Source: Candidatus Anammoxibacter sp.
GTDB taxonomy: Bacteria; Planctomycetota; Brocadiia; Brocadiales; Anammoxibacteraceae
Assembly: GCA_021777105.1 (NCBI GenBank)
Contig: JAIQZQ010000077.1
Span: forward strand, 1-47,514
DNA: 47,514 nt
Direction of reading: 5' to 3'
The notes beneath the pieces were generated by a model, which made no database searches, was not told the DNA's origin, and saw only the letters and a program-made list of their open reading frames with translations. The position numbers and the translations under genes are program-made. This document shows positions 41,001 through 47,514 of this stretch, piece by piece. Position 1 is the stretch's first letter. Each line of letters begins with the position of its first letter.

Positions 41001-41277
41001 CGACATATCATCAAACGTTTCCGAAGCCAACTCCGGTGTTGGAAACATCGCCTCTTCAATATCAGAAGTTGCCACGGGCGCAAACGATGTGGCTAAAAAC
41101 GCAAGCGAAGCGGCAACCGGGGCAAACGACGTATCCTCCAACATTCATGGAGTTAACAGCGCCGCGGAAGCATCTACCAAAAGCGCGAATGAGGTAAACA
41201 AGTCCGCTTCCGACCTTGCAAGAGTGTCCGGCGAACTGCAATCCGCCGTTAACCGCTTCATAGTTGAAGCTGCTTAA
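38059..41277 (+). CDS. Large methyl-accepting chemotaxis protein with duplicated sensor module
   Basis: In 1072 residues: cytoplasmic tail (1-32), membrane helix (33-55), a helical region with a repeated segment (REIKKAQIERFFQ at 74-86; REVKRGAVERYFQ at 114-126), and two related periplasmic sensor modules. Module 1 (about 251-455) and module 2 (466-668) share FGYYDIFLVD/YGYYDLFLLN, G-TGETYLVG/G-TGETILVG and a W(G/A)LLAEID/WALIAKKD end. A second helix (674-697), HAMP (697-750) and the signalling domain follow, with hairpin tip EQTNLLALNATIEAASAGEAGKGFAVVANE. Each module resembles a Cache-type fold, so the receptor may bind two ligands per chain. No pentapeptide for CheR docking is seen at the C-terminus. 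An intrinsic terminator follows. Confidence 0.93.
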   Translation: MAEKDEANLPDVVSRDLSNVTVESEKSSMKIGSKLILIFMLVGLIPFAVIAVMSLISGSSSLSKQAFNQLEGVREIKKAQIERFFQEREGDLGVLVDTVGTLRQEAFNKLVAQREVKRGAVERYFQSIENQILTFSENKMIVNAMGAFQESFKTVLADNTATAEQINRMRRELSTYYSGEFDAEYRKTNDGRSSGSQNYFNQLDDETVVAQYNYIRANPNPLGSKHLLDRAPDSSAYSALHSEFHPIIRNYLEKFGYYDIFLVDSETGKVVYSVFKELDYGTSLINGPYAQTNFGEAFRKANSTANKDEVVLVDYARYAPSYEAPAGFIASPIFEAGKKIGVAVFQMPIDRLNEIMADRSGLGETGETYLVGGDLLMRTDSFLDSVNHTVAASFARPETGKVDTAAAKAAIAGNTGAEVIIDYNGNPVLSAYTPIKLAGLTWGLLAEIDVAEAFCPKDEKGKYFFEKYIEKYGYYDLFLLNPDGYCFYTVAKEADYQTNFINGKYSKSNLGELVGKVMVSNKYGIADFAPYAPSNDEPAAFIAQSALNNEGKPEIIVALQLSLEAINDIMNQREGMGKTGETILVGNDKLMRSDSVLHPDTHSVKASFANPDKGKFDTVSSRGALSGETNAKVITGYDGSEVLAAYAPINICDIRWALIAKKDGSEAFASVKNLKWLIIIIAVVCVCAIITVSILFARSISRPINSLVNIASNIANGDFTKEVEVTRGDEIGILGRTFNKMVVDLRKVIINIKGNSATVASASEQLSSISTQMASGSEETLAQVTNVSSATEQMSSNINTMASASEEMSVNATTVSSTAEQLSKNMNMVAAAVEEMTVSINDVAKNAKETSAVSNNAAKMASGATSTMDMLGEAAREIGNVTEVIKRIAEQTNLLALNATIEAASAGEAGKGFAVVANEIKELANQSAQAAEDIANKIEGVQANTTEAVKVIADVSDIIKSINDSVNVINNAVEQQTSAANDISSNVSEANSGVGNIASSISEVATGANDVAKNASEAATGANDVSSNIHGVNSAAEASTKSANEVNKSASDLARVSGELQSAVNRFIVEAA

Positions 41278-41300
41278 ATTACGGCTTTAATGCATAGAAA

Positions 41301-41338
41301 ACGCCCTTTGCTTTCAATAGCAGAGGGTGTTTTTTTTT
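41301..41338 (+). terminator. Intrinsic terminator after the MCP gene
   Basis: A stem acgccctttgct / agcagagggtgt (with wobble pairs) and loop ttcaat is followed by a run of nine to ten Ts. It lies 24 bp after the MCP stop, so kaiB-cheB-cheR probably have a separate promoter or depend on read-through. Confidence 0.8.
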
Positions 41339-41369
41339 CAAACCCTAAAATTGTAGTTTTGGAGATTTT

Positions 41370-41675
41370 ATGCAAAAAAATAGTTTTAAAATGTTTATAT
41401 CCGGACGGTTAAATAAAAACCTGGGGTTAATTAACGCGGTTAAAGACTTTCTTGACGAAAATCTTGAAGATAACTATGAGATGGAAGTTATAGACGTCTT
41501 AAACAACCTCAATATAGCTCTGGAATACAATATTGCCGCGGCCCCGGCGCTTGTAATAGAAACGCCGCTTCCGGTTAAGGTAATAACAGGCGATTTATGC
41601 GACACTCAGAAATTTATAGAAGAACTGCGTTTATCTATCGCTATTGACAATACCAATATTTATAGTGTTGATTAA
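41370..41675 (+). CDS. KaiB-like thioredoxin-fold protein without KaiC
   Basis: The 101-residue protein aligns over its length with cyanobacterial KaiB: FKMFISGRLNKN for the first strand (KaiB LKLYVAGNTPN), YEMEVIDVLNNLNIAL (YALKVIDVLKNPQLAE), NIAAAPALV (KILATPTLS, proline retained), LPVKVITGDLCD (PPVRKIIGDLSD) and a final helix. It lacks the CxxC of thioredoxins. KaiB is a fold-switching clock protein in cyanobacteria; homologues outside them act in stress or signalling, often with KaiC. No KaiC or KaiA is in this window. It lies between the MCP and cheB genes, so a link to this chemosensory system is possible (inference). GGAG precedes the ATG at six bases. Confidence 0.82.
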   Translation: MQKNSFKMFISGRLNKNLGLINAVKDFLDENLEDNYEMEVIDVLNNLNIALEYNIAAAPALVIETPLPVKVITGDLCDTQKFIEELRLSIAIDNTNIYSVD

Positions 41676-41844
41676 CGCGCCACTTTAAGTTATTATCAAT
41701 TCCAGTATTATATTATATTGTTATCCTCTAACTGATTTTCAGCGTTTTTTTATTTCAAACATATGTTACCCCCTAAAATATCTGTTGATTCATTAAAGCC
41801 TCATGTTGATTTCGGTTATGTTTTTACCAAATAATTTGTAATCT

Positions 41845-42975
41845 ATGGATACTGATTTAAAAGTATTAATTGTGGACGATTCAAGGATTTTTCGATCAGT
41901 AATTGAAAAGATCCTGAATGACGCGAAGCGAATAAAAGTAGTAGGCTCTGTCAGAAACGGCGAGAAAGCCATCGAGTTTATTAAAACCAATCCGGTTGAT
42001 ATTGTCACGCTTGATCAGGAGATGCCTGATATGGACGGGCTTGAAACGCTAAAAGCAATACAGCAATTTAACAGCGAAAACAAGCCGGCAGCTGATATCG
42101 GCGTGATAATGATAAGCGCTTTTACAGTTAAAGGGGCTGAAATTACTATGAAAGCCCTGGAAGAGGGCGCGTTTGATTTTATCGCAAAACCTGAAGGCGA
42201 AGATATGGAGGAGAATATTGCCGTCCTGCAACGGCAGTTGACCGTAAAACTTCATAATTTTGCCACAAATAGATTAGGCCGCAAAAAGGTCGCTCCGGTT
42301 TCGGCAACCATGCCTATTGCCAAAGCTAAAGTAGAAACAAAAACGGATAGTGAAGAAAAAAAGAAAAAAATAGAATATGCGCCGGCTTCCGCCAATGTTA
42401 GAGCTGTTCTGATAGGCGTTTCCACCGGCGGGCCGAAAGCGTTGTTGCAGATGTTGCCCGGTTTGTCCGAGAAAATAGATTTGCCTATCTTTATCGTGCA
42501 GCATATGCCTCCGACTTTCACACAATCACTGGCCAAAAGCCTTGACGCAAAGTGCCGCCATACAGTTATAGAAGGCCTGCACAACGACCTTATAAAAAAC
42601 GACCATATTTATGTCGCCCCCGGCGGCAAACACATGGTTCTAACAAGAGACGCCAACAAACAGATAATAACGGCGTTAACGGATGAACCGCCGGAAAACG
42701 GTTGCCGCCCGTCAGTCGATGTGCTGTTTAGATCCGCTCCGGCAATTTTTAGAGGCGATCTTGTCGCCATAATCCTAACCGGCATGGGAAATGACGGGAC
42801 AAAAGGTTTAGAGCCCCTTAAACAGGCGGGCGCGCATGTGATTGCGCAGGATGAGAAAACAAGCGTTGTATGGGGCATGCCCGGCAGCGTGGTAAACGCC
42901 GGGCTCGCGGACAAGGAGTTGCCCCTAGACGACATTCCGGAAGCTGTATATCGTTTTACTCAAAATAAAAGATAG
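41845..42975 (+). CDS. CheB protein-glutamate methylesterase
   Basis: Residues 5-130 are a receiver (D11/D12, acceptor D57 in TLDQEMPDMDG, K115), 150-180 a charged linker and 185-376 the methylesterase. The catalytic triad is visible: S193 in GVSTGGPKAL, H220 in VQHMPPTFT and D317 in TGMGNDG. It removes methyl groups from, or deamidates, receptor glutamates after phosphorylation by CheA. It is 67 bp upstream of cheR on the same strand and works against it. No CheD gene is in the window. Confidence 0.95.
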   Translation: MDTDLKVLIVDDSRIFRSVIEKILNDAKRIKVVGSVRNGEKAIEFIKTNPVDIVTLDQEMPDMDGLETLKAIQQFNSENKPAADIGVIMISAFTVKGAEITMKALEEGAFDFIAKPEGEDMEENIAVLQRQLTVKLHNFATNRLGRKKVAPVSATMPIAKAKVETKTDSEEKKKKIEYAPASANVRAVLIGVSTGGPKALLQMLPGLSEKIDLPIFIVQHMPPTFTQSLAKSLDAKCRHTVIEGLHNDLIKNDHIYVAPGGKHMVLTRDANKQIITALTDEPPENGCRPSVDVLFRSAPAIFRGDLVAIILTGMGNDGTKGLEPLKQAGAHVIAQDEKTSVVWGMPGSVVNAGLADKELPLDDIPEAVYRFTQNKR

Positions 42976-43042
42976 CATTTTTTTAATAAAAGGCCTGGAG
43001 CTTTATCGATCAATCAGGCGGCAATAAAGGGAACTTAAAAAT

Positions 43043-43909
43043 ATGAATATGGAATTGACGGAACAGGACTTTCATAATATAAGCAAGTTTATTTATGATA
43101 AATGCGGCATTGTTATTGAAAAGGACAAAACATACCTTATTCAGCAGCGCCTGGCGCCGGTGGCGCAATCTCAGGGATGCGACAATTTTTCGCAATTTCA
43201 TTTTAAGCTGGCAAACAGCTACACCCCTAATTTGCACGACGCGATAATCGCCGCTATAACAACAAATGAGACCTCTTTTTTTAGAGACAATCATCCCTTT
43301 GAAATTTTTAAATCCCATCTGTTGCCTCAACTTGGCAAGGCCGTGGAAGAGCGTAAAAACAGGGTTCCCGAGCGCAAAGGCGCAAAAGCCAGAATATGGT
43401 GCGCCGCTTCGTCCACCGGGCAGGAGCCATATTGCCTCGCCATGATGATTTACGAATATATACAGAATTTTATGAATAAAGGCCTGGAGGCGAGCGATTT
43501 TTCCATAGTCGCCACGGATATTTCATCCAGAGTTCTTGCCCAGGCAATAACGGGCGAGTTTAGCGATTATGAGGTTAAACGAGGCCTTCAGTCTCAATAT
43601 ATGCAAAAATTTTTCACAAAAGAGGGCGACAAATGGGTAATTGACCAAAATATTCGCGATCTGGTTGAATTTAGACGGTTAAACCTGATGGAGCCGTTTA
43701 CAAACCTTGGAGGGTTTGACTCTATTTTCTGCAGAAACGTACTCATCTATTTTGACGACCAATCTAAACGCAAAATTTTTGATCAATTTCACCATATGCT
43801 CGCCAACGACGGATTCCTTGTCCTGGGCTCCACCGAGAGTATTTATGGTATAACAGACAAATTCGAATCGGAACGGCATAACAATACCATTGTGTATAAA
43901 AAGAAATAA
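43043..43909 (+). CDS. CheR receptor methyltransferase
   Basis: The 288-residue protein has the N-terminal helical CheR domain with TTNETSFFRD (72-81) and a SAM-binding domain with motif I IWCAASSTGQEPYCLAM and FDSIFCRNVLIYFDDQSK near residue 230. It lacks C-terminal TPR repeats, so it is a plain CheR. It uses SAM to methylate receptor glutamates, opposing CheB just upstream. The ribosome site is weak, so translation may partly depend on coupling. Confidence 0.95.
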   Translation: MNMELTEQDFHNISKFIYDKCGIVIEKDKTYLIQQRLAPVAQSQGCDNFSQFHFKLANSYTPNLHDAIIAAITTNETSFFRDNHPFEIFKSHLLPQLGKAVEERKNRVPERKGAKARIWCAASSTGQEPYCLAMMIYEYIQNFMNKGLEASDFSIVATDISSRVLAQAITGEFSDYEVKRGLQSQYMQKFFTKEGDKWVIDQNIRDLVEFRRLNLMEPFTNLGGFDSIFCRNVLIYFDDQSKRKIFDQFHHMLANDGFLVLGSTESIYGITDKFESERHNNTIVYKKK

Positions 43910-43958
43910 ATCCACAGCAACTAATAAACATAGCTTTAGATAAACGGAAGGAGCGATT

Positions 43959-44420
43959 ATGACTTATACCAAAAGATGTAAAAAAGCATCGATTTTTATT
44001 GTGTTGTTTTTGCCTTTGCTTATTATCGCGTCAATGTTTAACGGAGCAATAGCTGGGGAAGGGCATGACCTTGCGGGAATATGGGCAATTCATTTTCAAG
44101 GAGTTGAGGAGGGGTGCGGCGACGTCACAAAGAACGGCGCAAAATCAGGCCCCTACACAGTGGAGATTACACAAGACGACAACGTGTTGTACGGGATGTT
44201 TGTAGACCACAAGACAACAAACATTATGATAGGAAAGATAACCGGCAATTCTCTAAAAATGGATGTTAGCGGGATTGTTTCCAAAGAGTGCAATGTTAAA
44301 ACAACGATGAAGGGCGATATAAGCAATACAAATCAAATAAAAGGAACTTACACAGGCGGCGATGTTAACTGCGGCACCTGCAAATGGAAAGGCTCGTTTG
44401 TTGTTAACATAGAAAAATAG
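43959..44420 (+). CDS. Exported small beta-rich protein of unknown function
   Basis: A typical signal peptide (basic MTYTKRCKK, hydrophobic core, probable cut after ...NGAIA at 32) precedes about 120 residues of alternating beta strands. Four cysteines remain after cleavage (C53, C111, C138, C141), possibly two disulfides or a metal site (VNCGTCKW). The pattern G-W-x-F/I with repeated GxI/GxY turns (DLAGIWAIHF, GKITGNSLKMDVSG, IKGTYTGG) resembles lipocalin-like or META-type barrels, but I do not recognise a family. It is 49 bp after cheR with a good AAGGAG. Its job and any link to chemotaxis are unknown. Confidence 0.75.
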   Translation: MTYTKRCKKASIFIVLFLPLLIIASMFNGAIAGEGHDLAGIWAIHFQGVEEGCGDVTKNGAKSGPYTVEITQDDNVLYGMFVDHKTTNIMIGKITGNSLKMDVSGIVSKECNVKTTMKGDISNTNQIKGTYTGGDVNCGTCKWKGSFVVNIEK

Positions 44421-44460
44421 TCCGGAATAAATAACCCCGCAAACTATATAGCCGCTAATC

Positions 44461-44558
44461 TGATCAGGTGTTTGGAATTTGTGAATGAATAAAAGGCTAA
44501 AGCCTTAACTCCAACCTCGCGAGTTTGTTGGAATTTACCATTTAGTGTTTTATTTCAC
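44461..44558 (-). repeat. Foldback intergenic repeat, copy C (partial, inverted)
   Basis: On the minus strand it reads gtgaaataaaacactaaatggtaaattcc ... ggagttaaggctttagcc ... caaacacctgatcag, matching the central part of copies A and B. Its gaaataaa overlaps the last codons and TAA stop of the RND gene (44550-44552), so the element contributes the end of that gene. Confidence 0.65.
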
Positions 44559-47045
44559 ATGCTCCCTGAATTTTACCTCAGGCTGAATAATTAAAATGGC
44601 GGCAGGCAGGATGAACAGATCAGCGACAAGGGCGCTTGCCATTGTTATTGCCGTAAGCAACCCAAAGTGTTGTATTGGTTTAAAACTTGACAGGCAGATA
44701 ACCATAAACCCGCAGAACGCAACTATTGATGTAAATATTATCGCCCTCCCCACCCCTGAGATTGTGCTTTCAATTGCTTTTTCATAATCCGCGCGCGTAG
44801 GCGTTTGGTATTGTCCCGCAATTGCGATGCGTTTCAACTCTTTTTTAAACCTGTACAGAAAGTGTATTGTGTCGTCAACGGCAATGCCGATTGCCACGCT
44901 GGCTATCATTACAGTGCCGGAATCAAGCCCAATGCCCGAGTATCCCATTACGCCGATTATTATTATGATGGGTATTATATTAGGTATCATGCCGACAAGC
45001 GCCAGTTTGACGGATCGCAAAAGAAAGGCAATAACAAGAAATATAACCACAAACGCTAATGAAAACGTCTTAATCTGGCTCATTAGAAGATAATCCTGCA
45101 TCTTGATCAAAAGATGCACAACTCCCGTGACCTCCGCTTTAAGGTGTGATGAGATATTCGCGTTAATATACTCTTTAATCCTGTTAACTATTTCGCTGTA
45201 TTTTTTAGAGCCCAGCTGTTTCATCCTTATTGAGATGCGGCCTGAGTTTTTCTCCTCATTGTAAAAACCGTCAACAATCTTTCCCCCATGCAGCGACGCC
45301 ATATTCAGCTCTGTTTGAGCTTTTTCATCTGATTTCGGCAAACAAAAATATTCAACTTCGCCTTTGTTAAGGATGAGGTTAACCTTTTTAATAAAATCAA
45401 CAACGGAAACAACCGCCCCTATATCATCCATACCTATTAAAAACTCCTGAAAAGCGTCTATACGGTTTAGCGTTTCCAGCTTGATTAACGATTCGCCGCT
45501 GTTTCTAGGAGAGACAACCACGTCCATAGGCAGCAAACCCGCCAGTTTTTGTTCAATGTGTTTGTTTGAGCGTGTAATTGCGCTTTGTTCAGGGAAAGCT
45601 TTTAATAGGTCCGACTCCACGTTCAGCAATAATAGACCGCAAATCGAAACAACGGTTAGCCCCGCGCTAAAGATTATAATATTACGCGGTTTTTTACACA
45701 CAAACTTGCTTGTCGCGCTAAGAAAACGCATGAATATGTCCGCCTGTTTTTTAGCTACGCCAATTTGATTGTCCCGCTTTTTAATGGTTGCTACGCGTTC
45801 TTTTCCCCTAAAAAACGAGAATGCAAGAATAATTAAAACCGTTAATATGAAAAACGACATCATGATGCCGGCGGCAATAAAGCCCCCTGTGGTTTTAACC
45901 GGAGCGACATCGCTTAAAGTTAACGACAAAAAGCCCAACGCGGTTGTAAGACATGTAAACAGGCACGGCGCGCCGATATTTTTAATGACTGTCGTTATCC
46001 GTAAAGGGCGGGCAATTAATTGATCTGTTTCTAAATAGTAGTGATTTATTAAGTGTATTGAGTTTGCAAGCGCAATAATAAAGATAACCGGCGTAATTAT
46101 GCCGGAGATCATGTTCATCGTGTTTCCAAATGAAGCAAACAGACCTAACGTCCATAAATTGCACAGACCTATAGCCGTCATTGGAATAATAACGCCCGGC
46201 GCTTTTTTAAAAAGGAGAACCAATGCCACAAGCGCTATCATAAACATCAAGGGAATGAACATTGAGAGGTCGCGTTGCGACATCCTGTCAAGCTCTGCGT
46301 TTACAACCGACGGCCCGGCCAAGTGAACGCCCAAAGGAAGCGGGGTCGGCTCCTTTATAGGAATAAATCTGGAGACAAATTCCATAAACCACGCCTCTTT
46401 TTCAGGTTGGTCGGCCGCTTCTTCACTGTTACACCTTTTTGCAATAACGCCTCTTACATTTGCGATTAGCCGTTTTCTGTATTCGGTGGGATTTTGTGGT
46501 TTGCCTCCCTCTTTGCCGCTTGCCGCAATTTCTTTAACCCGTGCCAGGATCGCGGTGGTTTTGCCGTCTTTTGATATAACGCTGTTAACGTAAAGCGGGT
46601 CATTTAACATCTCTTGTTTAAAGATGTCTATGATTCCGGATTTTTTAGAGTCTTTATTCTCAAGGTTTGCCGATTTGGCCCGGCGCAACAACTCCTTGAA
46701 ATACGGAGAGCTTATCTTCTCCTTAAAAGTGTCGGCAAGCGATATCACCTCGGATATCCTGTCAAGGGCAAGGATGTCCGAAGCTACTTTGCTTACCTTT
46801 TTAATGCCGGTTGGCGTAAAGATGTTGTCGTCGTCAATTGCTACAAGAAGGAATTCGTCGTTGCCGAAGTCGTTTTTGAAAACTTCATAAAAAGCCAGGG
46901 CAGGGTCGTTTTGCTCCAGCCATATCTCTATAGAGTTATTCGTCTCTACATTCGCCGCATTTTTGATAAAGAAGAGCGACGGCAGAATTAGGGCAACAAT
47001 GAACAACCAGCGATATGCCTGAACAAATTTTGCGAATCTTTCCAT
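44550..47045 (-). CDS. RND-superfamily (MMPL/HpnN-like) exporter
   Basis: The 831-residue protein begins with a membrane helix (about 13-30) and the family start VETNNSIEIWLEQNDPALAFYEVFKNDFGNDE. A large periplasmic loop precedes five or six helices (about 250-420), then a central helix (about 455-475), a second periplasmic loop (475-650) and a C-terminal helix bundle (about 655-825) containing GIAVDDTIHFLYRFKKE, an MMPL/SSD-type proton-relay motif. It belongs to the lipid-exporting branch of RND proteins (MmpL, HpnN, Patched-like), not to the AcrB drug-pump branch, which is longer. No adaptor or outer-membrane partner is adjacent. The substrate is unknown. The gene is convergent with the exported small protein gene, and its stop lies inside a repeat element. 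Confidence 0.88.
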   Translation of the reverse strand: MERFAKFVQAYRWLFIVALILPSLFFIKNAANVETNNSIEIWLEQNDPALAFYEVFKNDFGNDEFLLVAIDDDNIFTPTGIKKVSKVASDILALDRISEVISLADTFKEKISSPYFKELLRRAKSANLENKDSKKSGIIDIFKQEMLNDPLYVNSVISKDGKTTAILARVKEIAASGKEGGKPQNPTEYRKRLIANVRGVIAKRCNSEEAADQPEKEAWFMEFVSRFIPIKEPTPLPLGVHLAGPSVVNAELDRMSQRDLSMFIPLMFMIALVALVLLFKKAPGVIIPMTAIGLCNLWTLGLFASFGNTMNMISGIITPVIFIIALANSIHLINHYYLETDQLIARPLRITTVIKNIGAPCLFTCLTTALGFLSLTLSDVAPVKTTGGFIAAGIMMSFFILTVLIILAFSFFRGKERVATIKKRDNQIGVAKKQADIFMRFLSATSKFVCKKPRNIIIFSAGLTVVSICGLLLLNVESDLLKAFPEQSAITRSNKHIEQKLAGLLPMDVVVSPRNSGESLIKLETLNRIDAFQEFLIGMDDIGAVVSVVDFIKKVNLILNKGEVEYFCLPKSDEKAQTELNMASLHGGKIVDGFYNEEKNSGRISIRMKQLGSKKYSEIVNRIKEYINANISSHLKAEVTGVVHLLIKMQDYLLMSQIKTFSLAFVVIFLVIAFLLRSVKLALVGMIPNIIPIIIIIGVMGYSGIGLDSGTVMIASVAIGIAVDDTIHFLYRFKKELKRIAIAGQYQTPTRADYEKAIESTISGVGRAIIFTSIVAFCGFMVICLSSFKPIQHFGLLTAITMASALVADLFILPAAILIIQPEVKFREHVK

Positions 47046-47262
47046 TATTATTCAAAAAACAGAATACTATCACAATATTGCAGTTTAGTACAGAGGTAAT
47101 TTCTTTGCGGCGGCGCTATGAAAAATGTGGGAAAAGATGTACACTGTCTCAATATTTGCTAGCAAGTATGAACCCGTTTGAATAATATTTCACAAATCAT
47201 ATTTATTTAACTATGATAACCGAAAATATAAATTTTAAAACGCAAGTTCCCCCGGCAATAAA

Positions 47263-47514
47263 ATGAGCGAAGACGAAAAAAACATTGCTGAATTAGTTAA
47301 ATACAATCTTGAAAAGAACAATTATTACTGTGTAACAACATTTAACGGTGAAGAGGCCTTGTCAATACTAGGCAAACAGACATTTGACCTGATAATATTG
47401 GATTTAATGCTTCCTAAAATGGATGGCCTTGATGTGTGCAGACATATAAGACGAGACAACAATACATCTTCAATTCCTGTTATCATGCTGACGGCTAAAG
47501 GAGAAGAGACCGAT
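47263..47514 (+). CDS. Response regulator receiver, cut by window end; N-terminus abnormal
   Basis: The 84 visible residues are a receiver of OmpR/PhoB type: acidic EDE at 3-5, VTTFNGEEAL, acceptor in LIILDLMLPKMDG, and MLTAKGEETD. Normal receivers start with a hydrophobic first strand (such as KILIVEDE); here the frame reads NKMSEDEKN and an in-frame TAA at 47236-47238 blocks any extension with that strand. No ribosome site is seen before the ATG. The 5' end may therefore have been lost or altered, or a sequence error may hide it. The C-terminal output domain lies outside the window. Confidence 0.7.
   Translation, partial: MSEDEKNIAELVKYNLEKNNYYCVTTFNGEEALSILGKQTFDLIILDLMLPKMDGLDVCRHIRRDNNTSSIPVIMLTAKGEETD

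Noticed and set aside
44550..47045. AcrB-type multidrug efflux pump
   Set aside because: At 831 residues with an MMPL/SSD-type motif and no adaptor or TolC gene nearby, it fits the lipid-exporter branch better.

Overview
The window comes from a Gram-negative bacterium of about 40% G+C (estimated by eye). Evidence for an outer membrane is an OmpP1/FadL-type barrel, an RND-type exporter and periplasmic sensor domains. The corrinoid/RACo genes and a heme-c redox sensor suggest an anaerobic or microaerophilic life. The phylum cannot be fixed from the sequence; Desulfobacterota, Nitrospirota or a similar lineage would fit. There is no rRNA, tRNA, CRISPR array or recognisable transposase gene. Almost the whole window is signal transduction, with gene deserts full of short foldback repeats.

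Layout. (1) 1-1077: non-coding, with REP-like palindromes and one near-consensus sigma-70 promoter. (2) 1078-8081, plus strand: an AAA+ activator with a degenerate GAFTGA loop, then a module resembling Ralstonia phcBSR: a PilZ-like/SAM methyltransferase (PhcB-like), a 6-TM hybrid kinase with two kinase cores (PhcS-like), and a receiver fused to a degenerate kinase (PhcR-like). (3) 8188-9521: a FadL-type porin gene broken by a frameshift and a stop codon. (4) 10098-12790, minus strand: an ECF sigma factor translationally coupled to a membrane-anchored VWA (YfbK-like) protein. (5) 12791-13566: repeat-rich spacer. (6) 13567-30143, minus strand, read right to left: RACo-like corrinoid activator; then a tightly overlapping set of corrinoid protein, UroD/MtaA-like protein lacking the usual Zn ligands, DUF1638 protein and cytoplasmic hybrid kinase; then receiver-HisKA_2 kinase, lone receiver, heme-c hybrid kinase, periplasmic binding protein, HAMP/PAS kinase, Rcp1-like receiver and a second receiver-HisKA_2 kinase. 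(7) 30724-43909, plus strand: small zinc ribbon, CheX, receiver-PP2C phosphatase, RsbW-STAS fusion, hybrid CheA, CheW, MCP, lone KaiB-like protein, CheB and CheR. (8) 43959-47514: a small exported cysteine-containing protein, an RND/MMPL exporter on the minus strand, and a receiver cut by the window end.

How they may work together. The phc-like genes look like a complete make-sense-relay circuit for a fatty-acid methyl ester type signal; the adjacent unusual activator is a candidate output because no PhcA-like regulator is present. The minus-strand block joins a one-carbon/corrinoid module to several phosphorelay proteins by start/stop overlaps, so the corrinoid proteins may feed a signal rather than only catalyse methyl transfer. 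The plus-strand chemosensory block is interleaved with partner-switch parts (PP2C phosphatase, anti-sigma/anti-anti-sigma fusion) and a KaiB-like protein, which suggests an array controlling more than flagellar motion. Motif identifications were read directly from the sequence; system-level roles are inference.
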